Source of the DNA: DATDSR01 sp036517855
GTDB lineage: Bacteria; Patescibacteriota; Minisyncoccia; Phycocordibacterales; DATDSR01
Reading direction: 5' to 3'
DNA: 5,875 bases
Assembly: GCA_036517855.1 (NCBI GenBank)
Contig: DATDSR010000012.1
Coordinates: 1-5,875, forward strand
The position numbers were made by a program, and so were the translations under genes. The notes beneath the pieces were generated by a model that searched no databases, was not told the origin of the DNA, and worked only from the letters and a program-made list of their open reading frames with translations. Below are positions 1 through 5,401 of this stretch, in pieces (positions within the stretch are counted from its first letter, which is position 1; every line of letters begins with the position of its first letter).

Positions 1-1513
1 GTTTAGACAGATACGCTCTAATTTTTTTTCGAGCCTGGGTGCTCTTGGCGAAGTCTAACCATTTGGCTGTCGGGTGAGCATCCTTCTTGGTTTCTATGAA
101 AACTGTTTCGCCGCCGTGCAGCTTAGTTGAAAGTGCGGCATATTTGCCATTTACCTTGGCTGCGTGGGCGTGGTCGCCCAATCCAGAGTGGACCCGATAT
201 GCGAAATCAATCGGAGTTGACTCTTCTGGCAATTCCACAACATCACCATCGGGCGTAAAGACGAAAATCTGATTTTTGAAATAATCGAGTTTAACCGCCT
301 CGGCAAATTCGTTTACATTTTTCGCCTTGCAGGCGAGTTCCACTAGTTCACGTACCCAAGCGAGACTGGCTGCCCACCTCCCACCGCTTCTGCTCTTGTT
401 GCCTTCGTCGTAGGCTACGTGCGCTGCCACTCCGTATTCGGCTTCGGCGTGCATCTCCTTTGTCCTAATTTGCACTTCGGCTGTACCACCGCCCGCCTTG
501 CCTGGGCCACGGCGAGGCAGGTCCGCTCCCTTAGCTGGATCACCGGTGTAAATTGTAGTGTGGATACTGCGATAGCCATTAGGTTTCGGATTCGCTATGT
601 AGTCTTTGACCTTGCCAGCCACTGGTTTGTACTTGCCATGTATTATCCCGAGTGCTCGATAGCAGTTTTCGACCGTGTCTGTTACTAGGCGCAAGGCGAT
701 AAGATCGTGGATTTTGGTTATATCCATATCGTGACGCAAAAGTTTCTTATATAAACTGTATATATTTTTCAGCCTATAGTCGCTCTCGACTATAGGCAAT
801 CCGCCAGCTGGCGGACTCGCTGCAAAGTCTGCCCGCAAAGAGCGGTATATTTTTTGCAAACGTTCGCGGGCATGTTTCTCTCGACTATCGAGCAGTTTGC
901 GGGTAAGGGCATATTCCTTCGGATAAGCATAAGGGAAGGCTAAAGTTTCAAACTCGGCTTTGAGCTTGCCCATCCCGAGCCGATTGGCAAGTGGCGCGTA
1001 TACCTCAATGGTTTCGAGCGCTACCCGTGTTTGCTCCGCAGTTGGCTTGTATGCAATCTTGCGCATACTATCAAGTCTGTGCGCGAACGTTATCAAAATT
1101 ATTCTTATATCTCCGGCAAGGGCAATAAAAAAGCGACGAAGATCCTCTAGATATTGTTCTTTACCTTTATAGCGTAGGCTTGTTAGGGCACGAGTGCCTT
1201 GGGCGAGTCTCAATATTTCTGGGCCGAACTCGCGCTTAATGTCGGCAGATTTATTTGCGCCACTGTCGACACTGCTATGAAGTAATCCTCCCAACACAGT
1301 TGGTGTGGACATCTTCCATTCGGCTAGTGTGCGGGCAGTCTCCAGGTTGTGTTCGAGGAAGGTCTGGCCTGAATTACGTAATTTCTCTCCGAGGCTTTCC
1401 TTTGCAAAAGTGAAGGCGTGTTTTAAGAGGACTTTGTCGTCCTCTGACCGGCCCTCGAGGATGTCCTCTATGGCGCTGTTTTCTCTTTCTTGTGTGGATT
1501 GTGGTTGGGGCAT
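1..1513 (-). CDS. rel: RelA/SpoT-family (p)ppGpp synthetase, hydrolase domain degenerate, 3' end cut by window
   Basis: Makes the alarmone (p)ppGpp from ATP and GTP/GDP in the cytoplasm. The frame is open for 504 codons and runs off the left edge. Order seen: N-terminal HD-hydrolase-like fold (about 25-200), synthetase (about 245-370), TGS domain (about 408-475, with FVFTPDGDVVELP), then the W..F..T..AR..IR segment. Synthetase residues are present: the R.K...S...K segment near 247-257, D270 in HDLIALR, Y314 and H318 in NGYRSIH, E346 in EVQIRTKEMH. In the hydrolase part R47 and H55 survive, but HDxxED reads HSSVDS (79-84) and ADRLHNM reads AHRLDSM (144-150). The protein is therefore probably synthetase-only. 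Two extra segments (about 233-246 and 323-345) are described as repeats. The ATG at 1513 overlaps the topA end by 46 bases, so it is probably cotranscribed. An RIS/ACT C-terminus, if present, lies outside the window. Confidence 0.95.
   Translation of the reverse strand, partial: MPQPQSTQERENSAIEDILEGRSEDDKVLLKHAFTFAKESLGEKLRNSGQTFLEHNLETARTLAEWKMSTPTVLGGLLHSSVDSGANKSADIKREFGPEILRLAQGTRALTSLRYKGKEQYLEDLRRFFIALAGDIRIILITFAHRLDSMRKIAYKPTAEQTRVALETIEVYAPLANRLGMGKLKAEFETLAFPYAYPKEYALTRKLLDSREKHARERLQKIYRSLRADFAASPPAGGLPIVESDYRLKNIYSLYKKLLRHDMDITKIHDLIALRLVTDTVENCYRALGIIHGKYKPVAGKVKDYIANPKPNGYRSIHTTIYTGDPAKGADLPRRGPGKAGGGTAEVQIRTKEMHAEAEYGVAAHVAYDEGNKSRSGGRWAASLAWVRELVELACKAKNVNEFAEAVKLDYFKNQIFVFTPDGDVVELPEESTPIDFAYRVHSGLGDHAHAAKVNGKYAALSTKLHGGETVFIETKKDAHPTAKWLDFAKSTQARKKIRAYLSK
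495..518. repeat. Imperfect inverted repeat in the second rel insert
   Basis: GCCTTGCC (495-502) and GGCGAGGC (511-518) pair over 8 bases with one mismatch and an 8-base loop. The block encodes residues 332-340 in a glycine/proline-rich insert between the IHTTIY strand and the EVQIRT strand of the synthetase, where known enzymes have only a short turn. The block is GC-rich, so chance pairing is possible. Confidence 0.45.
772..797. repeat. Perfect inverted repeat inside rel
   Basis: Two 11-base arms (772-782 GCCTATAGTCG and 787-797 CGACTATAGGC) are separated by a 4-base loop. They lie inside the rel coding frame and encode about residues 239-248. This is the linker just before the synthetase core. 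The repeat sits two bases from a second palindrome at 800-815. Confidence 0.9.
800..815. repeat. 16-base perfect palindrome inside rel
   Basis: TCCGCCAGCTGGCGGA equals its own reverse complement. It encodes about residues 233-238 (SPPAGG) of Rel, in a segment where relatives carry a short strand-like linker. It is adjacent to the hairpin at 772-797, and together they form a 44-base structured block inside the gene. Confidence 0.9.
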
Positions 1514-3714
1514 TCCTTCTTTGAGCAACGCTCTGGTATGGTCTTGGTCCCCTCCATCATTAAACTGCCGCAGAGGTCACAAAGTTTCCCGGTCGGCTTG
1601 GCTTTTACGATATTTTTGCACTCAGGGTAGTTTGAGCAGCCATAGAAAACTCCGAAGCGGCCGCGCTTTTCGCCCATTGTGCCTTTTTTGCCAGCCTCGA
1701 CTAGGCTAGGCGGGCAAATAGGACATTGCACTCCAGTGTCAGCCCGTTTCTTGGCCTCCTCATCTTCTTTAACATATTTGCACTTTGGATAGCGGCTACA
1801 GGCGATGAACGTGCCAAAGCGACCAATACGCTCAACAAGCTTGCCCTCGTCCTTTTCCCCACATAGGGGGCAAGTCTCGCCTGTTTCTTGTGGCGCCTTC
1901 ATCTCCTCACCTGTTGCTGTACGCGAACCCGAACAATCGGGGAAGCGCTCGCAACTCATAAACTTGCCCGAGCGTCCTAGCTTCCACACCATCTTGCCCC
2001 CGCAGGTTGGGCACTTCCATTTATCATCTGTGTCACCAAGAGTCGTAATTTTGCCAATCGACTTGTCCTTAAGTTTCAGTTCTTTAGCAAAAGGCTTGTA
2101 GAACTTGCTTAGTACAGGCTCGTACTGCTTTTCGCCGCTGGCTATCTCGTCCAGCTCTTCCTCCATATCGGCCGTGAACGAATCGCTTATGGCATTCTCA
2201 AAATTCTTTTCAAGAAAGGTGCTGACAACATCCCCGGTGTCCGTGGGGATAAGAGTCCGCCCCTCCTTGGCCACATAGCCACGGTCCACAATTGTTTTAG
2301 AGATACTTGCGTAAGTTGACGGCCGGCCGATACCACGTTTCTCTAGTTCCTTTATCAACCCCGCTTCGGTAAAGCGATTAGGTGGTTCAGTTTGTTTGCC
2401 CTCGCTCGCAACACTCAAGCACTCGAGCGCTTCACCCTTTGCCACCTTAGGTAATTCCGCATCTTCGCCCCGTGCCCGTGGGTCAGCTGCCAGCCATCCG
2501 TCGAAGACAACGCGCGAACCGTTGGCTACGAAAGGGAGTAATTCAGAGGTCGGACCTTGGGACCCCTTAAGGTCCGACCTCGGGGTCTGGACTTCGGCGC
2601 TTATTTTCGTTTTCAAAACTTGCGCGTCGCTCATCTGGCTTGCGACCATACGCTCCCAGATTAATTTGTACAATTTCTTTTGGTCTTCACTTGCGCCAGC
2701 CGAGAGTTTGTCGACATGAGTTGGACGTATGGCCTCGTGGGCCTCTTGAGCGTTTTTACTCTTTGTTTTGTATTCGCGCACTTCCACATAATTCTTGCCC
2801 CACTTCTTTTCAATCACACCTGCCGCCACAGCCATGGCCTCCTTCGATAAGTTAAGCGAGTCTGTGCGCATATAAGTGATGTGCCCTGCCTCATAGAGCT
2901 TCTGGGCGATGCGCATTGTGTTTGAAGGCGACAAACCTAGGCGTGTGCTTGCCGATTGTTGCAATGTTGAGGTAGTAAAGGGCGGTTTAGGCGAGCGCTT
3001 GGCCTGACCCTCGTCAACATCGGCTACTTGCCACTTATTCTTCTTTGCCTCTTCAACTACTCTGTCAGCCTCGTCCTGTGTCTTTGGCTCTTGCGAATAA
3101 GTAAATGTAATCGGCTTTTTGTTTTGTGTGAGAGTGTCAGCTGTGATAACCCAGAAGTTCTCTGGGATGAATGCTCGTATCTCGCGCTCGCGCTCCATTA
3201 ATATGCGTAAGGCGGGGGATTGGACGCGGCCAGCAGAGAGACCGTAGCGGACCTTCTTCCAAATCAAGCCCGACAGGCCATATCCCATAAGGCGGTCAAG
3301 CACACGCCGCGCCTCTTGAGCTCGTACTAACTTCTCGTCAATCGGTCGAGGATGATTGAAAGCCTCGGTCACCGCTTCCTTGGTAATCTCGTGGAAGACA
3401 ACGCGCTTAGCCTTTTTCAGACCCAGCACCTCGGCCAGATGATGTGATATCGCCTCACCCTCTCGGTCGGGGTCTGTCGCCAAGAAAACCTCATCTGCCT
3501 TTGCCGTCAAATGTTTTAATTCGGCAATAACTTTCTCTTTGCCCGGAGTAACGACATAGTGGGGGATGAAGCCACCCTCAATGTCGATGGCTGCCTTGTT
3601 TGACTTGGGCAAATCACGCACGTGACCCACCGAGGCCCGCACGCTATATTCCTTGCCCAAGTACTTCTCAATTGTCTTGGCCTTAGAGGGAGACTCTACA
3701 ATAACCAGTTTCAT
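1468..3714 (-). CDS. topA: DNA topoisomerase I (type IA), with four C-terminal cysteine clusters
   Basis: Relaxes negative supercoils by cutting and rejoining one DNA strand. 748 residues are counted from the ATG. Toprim domain: KLVIVESPSKAKTI at the N-terminus (E7) and DPDREGE (D81, D83, E85) for Mg2+ binding. The strand-passing core has GRVQSPALR near 162-170 and catalytic Y281 in ITYMRTDS. RGIGRPSTYA follows near 461-470. The C-terminus has four cysteine clusters: C568/571/588/594, C615/618/639/645, C664/667/693/699 and the more divergent C712/715/730/735. Residues 378-390 are an extra loop encoded by an inverted repeat. The ATG is preferred over the GTG at 3723 because MKLVIVESPSK is the family start and the putative -10 box covers that GTG. 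The tail overlaps rel by 46 bases. It has no good Shine-Dalgarno. Confidence 0.98.
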   Translation of the reverse strand: MKLVIVESPSKAKTIEKYLGKEYSVRASVGHVRDLPKSNKAAIDIEGGFIPHYVVTPGKEKVIAELKHLTAKADEVFLATDPDREGEAISHHLAEVLGLKKAKRVVFHEITKEAVTEAFNHPRPIDEKLVRAQEARRVLDRLMGYGLSGLIWKKVRYGLSAGRVQSPALRILMEREREIRAFIPENFWVITADTLTQNKKPITFTYSQEPKTQDEADRVVEEAKKNKWQVADVDEGQAKRSPKPPFTTSTLQQSASTRLGLSPSNTMRIAQKLYEAGHITYMRTDSLNLSKEAMAVAAGVIEKKWGKNYVEVREYKTKSKNAQEAHEAIRPTHVDKLSAGASEDQKKLYKLIWERMVASQMSDAQVLKTKISAEVQTPRSDLKGSQGPTSELLPFVANGSRVVFDGWLAADPRARGEDAELPKVAKGEALECLSVASEGKQTEPPNRFTEAGLIKELEKRGIGRPSTYASISKTIVDRGYVAKEGRTLIPTDTGDVVSTFLEKNFENAISDSFTADMEEELDEIASGEKQYEPVLSKFYKPFAKELKLKDKSIGKITTLGDTDDKWKCPTCGGKMVWKLGRSGKFMSCERFPDCSGSRTATGEEMKAPQETGETCPLCGEKDEGKLVERIGRFGTFIACSRYPKCKYVKEDEEAKKRADTGVQCPICPPSLVEAGKKGTMGEKRGRFGVFYGCSNYPECKNIVKAKPTGKLCDLCGSLMMEGTKTIPERCSKKECPNHNPHKKEKTAP
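1514..1518 (-). promoter_or_regulatory. AAGGA directly abutting the rel ATG
   Basis: The bases before the ATG read AAAGAAGGA, so the AAGGA touches the start codon with no spacer. As a Shine-Dalgarno this is badly placed. Either initiation relies on coupling with topA translation, which terminates 46 bases downstream, or a different start is used, for example the in-frame TTG at 1528. The next in-frame ATG lies inside the HD domain (residue 68), so it is not a good alternative. Confidence 0.4.
2546..2581. repeat. 36-base inverted repeat inside topA
   Basis: Two perfect 13-base arms (2546-2558 GAGGTCGGACCTT and 2569-2581 AAGGTCCGACCTC) flank a 10-base loop. Each arm contains AGGTCSGACCT, itself a palindrome around one central base, so the unit occurs twice. 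An alternative stem pairs GACCCC (2561-2566) with GGGGTC (2582-2587). The 36 bases are 12 codons, stay in frame, and encode about PRSDLKGSQGPTS (378-390 from the ATG), a loop that I do not recall in other TopA proteins. Confidence 0.92.
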
Positions 3715-3721
3715 TCCCGTC

Positions 3722-3750
3722 ACTATAACGGCACTTCATTTATTATGCAA
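3722..3750 (-). promoter_or_regulatory. Candidate topA promoter giving a leaderless mRNA
   Basis: TTGCAT (3745-3750) is separated by 17 bases from TATAGT (3722-3727, five of six matches to TATAAT). Seven bases separate the -10 box from the topA ATG at 3714, so transcription would start at or one base before the ATG. The -35 box is weak (three of six). The position right after a terminator-like hairpin supports a separate topA-rel transcription unit. Confidence 0.5.
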
Positions 3751-3757
3751 ATGAGAA

Positions 3758-3789
3758 GCGGCCGGGCCTCCCTGTGGAAGTCCGGCCGC
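3758..3789 (-). terminator. GC-rich hairpin, likely terminator of the zinc-ribbon gene
   Basis: GCGGCCGG (3758-3765) and CCGGCCGC (3782-3789) pair perfectly around a 16-base loop. The hairpin starts 9 bases after the stop codon of the minus-strand gene. On the minus strand it is followed by TTCTCATTTGC, which is T-rich but has no long U run, so it is an imperfect intrinsic terminator. It separates the small-gene block from topA. Confidence 0.6.
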
Positions 3790-3798
3790 CTAGTGCTC

Positions 3799-4257
3799 TT
3801 ATGCGAAATCCCCGCAACTCTCTCCGTTCGGGCAGTCACGCGGAGCAAGCCCCGGGGCAGCACTATGCACGCCACATGGTGCGAAGTCCACTGCGCATGG
3901 TGTTTCGCCGTTGGGTGAATCGGGCACGCCCACCTGCGTGTTGCAGTTCGGGCACTCCTTGCCGTAGTCGAACCACTTGCCGCAGTTGTCGCAGTTCTGG
4001 TCCGCTCGTAATTCCACCGCCAGTGCTTGGGCGACGAGAGCCAATTGTGGGTAAATTGCCTTGAGTGCTCCCGTGGCAGTCACGAGAGTTTGATGGACCG
4101 TACCAGCATGCTTGCCGGGGACAATCACCATGCCGATATCCTTGAGCAAGTAGCCAATCTCGTGTTCGCACAGCGGAGGGTAAGCAATCCCGATACGAGA
4201 CAGCTCGTGGACCACATGCTGGTGGTGGGCCACCTTGTTTAGCTTTTCCTGCACCAT
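3799..4257 (-). CDS. Unrecognised zinc-ribbon protein, 152 residues
   Basis: I do not recognise this family. Visible parts: a histidine-containing N-terminal helix (H11, H12, H14, H17), a mixed middle region with a hydrophobic helix near 60-83, then a C4 zinc-ribbon pattern C89-x2-C92-x9-C102-x2-C105. A low-complexity tail carries four more cysteines (C121, C128, C142, C148) and a twice-used PNGE motif (about 115-118 and 144-147). There is no signal peptide or clear membrane segment, so it is presumably cytoplasmic. The start is set by AAGGAGG six bases before the ATG. The same frame is open upstream to 4509, but that part overlaps the preceding gene and reads as low-complexity R/S/T, so it is excluded. 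It could bind nucleic acid or another protein through the ribbon; this is inference. It is the last gene of the small-gene block. Confidence 0.8.
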   Translation of the reverse strand: MVQEKLNKVAHHQHVVHELSRIGIAYPPLCEHEIGYLLKDIGMVIVPGKHAGTVHQTLVTATGALKAIYPQLALVAQALAVELRADQNCDNCGKWFDYGKECPNCNTQVGVPDSPNGETPCAVDFAPCGVHSAAPGLAPRDCPNGESCGDFA

Positions 4258-4263
4258 CTCCTG

Positions 4264-4270
4264 CCTCCTT
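4264..4270 (-). promoter_or_regulatory. Shine-Dalgarno deciding the zinc-ribbon gene start
   Basis: AAGGAGG lies six bases before the ATG at 4257. This near-ideal site argues for the 152-residue product rather than the longer upstream-open frame. Confidence 0.85.
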
Positions 4271-4276
4271 GTACTG

Positions 4277-4292
4277 CCGCGAAAGTACGCGG
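4277..4292 (-). promoter_or_regulatory. Hairpin in the leader of the zinc-ribbon gene
   Basis: CCGCG (4277-4281) and CGCGG (4288-4292) pair around a 6-base loop, ending six bases before the Shine-Dalgarno. An alternative stem pairs GTAC at 4271-4274 with GTAC at 4285-4288, and the two stems cannot form together. They could modulate access to the ribosome site, but both are short and may be chance. Confidence 0.35.
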
Positions 4293-4303
4293 TTCTGTTT
4301 GTT

Positions 4304-4332
4304 ACGCTACTCCCACGCGCCCTCACTGTCAA
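4304..4332 (-). promoter_or_regulatory. Candidate promoter of the zinc-ribbon gene
   Basis: A consensus -35 TTGACA (4327-4332) is followed after 17 bases by TAGCGT (4304-4309), which keeps the key T, A and final T of a -10 box. The start would fall near 4297, giving a leader of about 40 bases containing the hairpin and the Shine-Dalgarno. It lies directly after the preceding terminator-like hairpin. Confidence 0.5.
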
Positions 4333-4340
4333 ATTAGTAA

Positions 4341-4371
4341 GCCCCCGGCGCGAACGAATCGCTCCGGGGGC
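4341..4371 (-). terminator. GC-rich hairpin after the 121-residue gene
   Basis: GCCCCCGG (4341-4348) and CCGGGGGC (4364-4371) pair perfectly around a 15-base loop, 13 bases after the stop codon at 4385. On the minus strand it is followed by TTACTAATTTGACA, which is T-rich but not a U run. It is best read as a terminator or an mRNA 3'-end stabiliser. Confidence 0.6.
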
Positions 4372-4384
4372 CGAGGACCATCCA

Positions 4385-4750
4385 CTACCCGTGAGAAGTG
4401 GTGTAGTTCCTCTGTGCGAGGTCGAGAGCAGACGCCATGACGTCGTCCCAGTACTTGTTCCACCTGCCGTCCGCTGTGCCCTCCGCCGGCTTGAAGTCGT
4501 TCTCGTCAAGAGCCACCTGGACCTTCGTGATGTCGGCTAGCGAGAACCACCTAGGACTCGACACACCCCTTTTCCATGCGTCAACCACGCGCTTGAATTC
4601 CCCACCATCGGGCGGGGCTTCGCCGTCGAACTTGATCTTGGTGTGATCATGCTTGTGCCGTGCCACGATCTCGTGCGTGACACGCAACACGTTGTTGACC
4701 CGCTCCTTGTCCTTTTCGAGCCGGAGCTGTTGGTTCCTATTGAGACTCAT
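4385..4750 (-). CDS. Unrecognised charged protein, 121 residues
   Basis: I do not recognise this family. The N-terminal 35 residues are a charged helix (QQLRLEKDKERVNNVLRVTHEIVARHKHDH) with a His-rich end. A turn-rich stretch (about 40-50, EAPPDGGEF) follows, then a second region with several tryptophans (VDAWKRG, SPRWF, GRWNKYWDDVM) that looks like a small folded domain. There is no membrane segment, signal peptide or metal ribbon. The start is secure: AAGGAGG sits at 4756-4762, five bases before the ATG. Its ATG shares four bases (ATGA) with the stop of the basic 60-residue gene, so the pair is translationally coupled and probably works together. A GC-rich hairpin follows the stop. Function is unknown. 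Confidence 0.8.
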   Translation of the reverse strand: MSLNRNQQLRLEKDKERVNNVLRVTHEIVARHKHDHTKIKFDGEAPPDGGEFKRVVDAWKRGVSSPRWFSLADITKVQVALDENDFKPAEGTADGRWNKYWDDVMASALDLAQRNYTTSHG

Positions 4751-4929
4751 GCCGTCCTCCTTCGCCGCTTTGCGGTCTTTTTCTTGGTGGACCTTTTCTT
4801 CGCCTTGCTGGACTTTTCGATCTTGGGATGAGTGACCGGGGTCATGCCGGCCAAGCGTTCGCGATCGCGCTTGATTGCCTCCGGGGCCATAGCCCGGGAC
4901 GTTGGTGAATCAGCGAAATGGTGTCCCAA
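4747..4929 (-). CDS. Small lysine/arginine-rich protein, 60 residues, TTG start
   Basis: I do not recognise this gene. The first 35 residues are mixed. The tail from about 36 is almost only K, R, S, T and A (KIEKSSKAKKRSTKKKTAKR followed by RRRTA), resembling histone-H1-like or ribosomal-protein basic tails, so nucleic-acid binding is a reasonable inference. The TTG start at 4929 is chosen because GGGAGG lies five bases upstream, whereas the internal ATG (residue 14) has no such site. The stop overlaps the next ATG as ATGA. A 70-base gap separates it from the upstream 119-residue gene. Possible roles are a nucleoid protein or an RNA-binding partner of the coupled 121-residue protein. A basic peptide this short could be over-read, but start signal and coupling both support it. 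Confidence 0.72.
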   Translation of the reverse strand: MGHHFADSPTSRAMAPEAIKRDRERLAGMTPVTHPKIEKSSKAKKRSTKKKTAKRRRRTA

Positions 4930-4934
4930 ATTTT

Positions 4935-4940
4935 CCTCCC
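4935..4940 (-). promoter_or_regulatory. Shine-Dalgarno deciding the TTG start
   Basis: GGGAGG is five bases before TTG at 4929 and is the only good ribosome site near this gene. It makes the TTG start more likely than the downstream ATG at 4890. Confidence 0.75.
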
Positions 4941-4966
4941 ATTGATTGTGCGTGCGTCCTGCCTAT

Positions 4967-4995
4967 TTACTACCACCGATGTGCGGCGATGTAAA
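4967..4995 (-). promoter_or_regulatory. Weak candidate promoter before the basic-protein gene
   Basis: TTTACA (4990-4995, five of six to TTGACA) is separated by 17 bases from TAGTAA (4967-4972, only three of six). It lies in the 70-base gap after the 119-residue gene. This gap shows no convincing terminator, so read-through from upstream is also possible. Confidence 0.3.
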
Positions 4996-4999
4996 GGGT

Positions 5000-5359
5000 T
5001 TACAGTTCGGCCCGTTGGCCACCAGGCGGTTCGTCCTTGCGCTCCTCCTCGCGCAGGTCCGCGTCGGCTTGAGCATTTGCCCGGGCCTCGAGTTCTTGTT
5101 CCCTCTCATGAGCAACTCTGCCGGCGAAGTGGCTGATTGGACCGTGTTCCTTGGCGGTCACCTTTTCAAGCTCGCGCAGGACGGTTATCAATCTTGGCAG
5201 ATCCTCAACTTTGAACTCGAGTCCTTGGGCGAACGCGAGCACTCTATTCGCCGCCGCCTCTAGGGCTGGCAAGTTGGTGAAGTTCGTGTGGCATTTCTCG
5301 AGCTCCTTTATGCACCGGAGCAGTTGTTCCGTTGCAATTTCGATGTTTCTCTGTCGCAT
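5000..5359 (-). CDS. Unrecognised helical protein, 119 residues
   Basis: I do not recognise this family. The sequence is almost wholly helix-forming: residues 1-25 are amphipathic with two cysteines (C16, C23), 30-70 contain leucine/valine-rich helices (LPALEAAANRVLAFAQGLEF, DLPRLITVLRELEKV), and 80-119 are a charged E/R/A/D tail (HEREQELEARANAQADADLR) typical of coiled coil or disorder. It has no signal peptide, membrane span or metal motif, so it is presumably cytoplasmic. The start is secure: AGGAGG is five bases before the ATG. It is the first gene of the block, 47 bases after dprA, with an extended -10 promoter candidate in between. GC is high (39 of 60 in 5041-5100, hand count). Function is unknown. 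Confidence 0.8.
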   Translation of the reverse strand: MRQRNIEIATEQLLRCIKELEKCHTNFTNLPALEAAANRVLAFAQGLEFKVEDLPRLITVLRELEKVTAKEHGPISHFAGRVAHEREQELEARANAQADADLREEERKDEPPGGQRAEL

Positions 5360-5392
5360 CTTGACCTCCTGTGACCTAGGCGTTCCGTGGCA

Positions 5393-5401
5393 ATCCTAGC
5401 A
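5393..5401 (-). promoter_or_regulatory. Candidate extended -10 promoter of the small-gene block
   Basis: TGCTAGGAT matches TG-n-TAtaAT with four of six in the hexamer (5393-5398) and the TG at 5400-5401. No good -35 is seen, which an extended -10 does not require. The start would fall near 5386, giving a leader of about 27 bases. A 5-base inverted repeat (CTAGG at 5376-5380, CCTAG at 5395-5399) overlaps the box and could be an operator, though it is short. Confidence 0.4.

Noticed and set aside
87..1172. Plus-strand open frames of 60-90 codons opposite rel
   Set aside because: They lie antisense to a clear RelA/SpoT reading frame, have no ribosome sites I could support, and their products look like compositional shadows.
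3863..4171. Minus-strand 102-codon frame overlapping the zinc-ribbon gene
   Set aside because: It is in a different frame, has no ribosome site, and its sequence is only a shadow of the real gene.
4258..4509. Upstream extension of the zinc-ribbon frame to 4509
   Set aside because: The extra 84 residues are low-complexity R/S/T, overlap the 121-residue gene in another frame and cross a hairpin. A strong Shine-Dalgarno marks the ATG at 4257.
4860..4869. CGCGATCGCG palindrome, similar to the cyanobacterial HIP1 core
   Set aside because: It is a single copy in GC-rich coding DNA; one occurrence gives no support for an iterated element.
4930..4999. Possible terminator after the 119-residue gene
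   Set aside because: Only 3-4 base stems can be formed and there is no T run.
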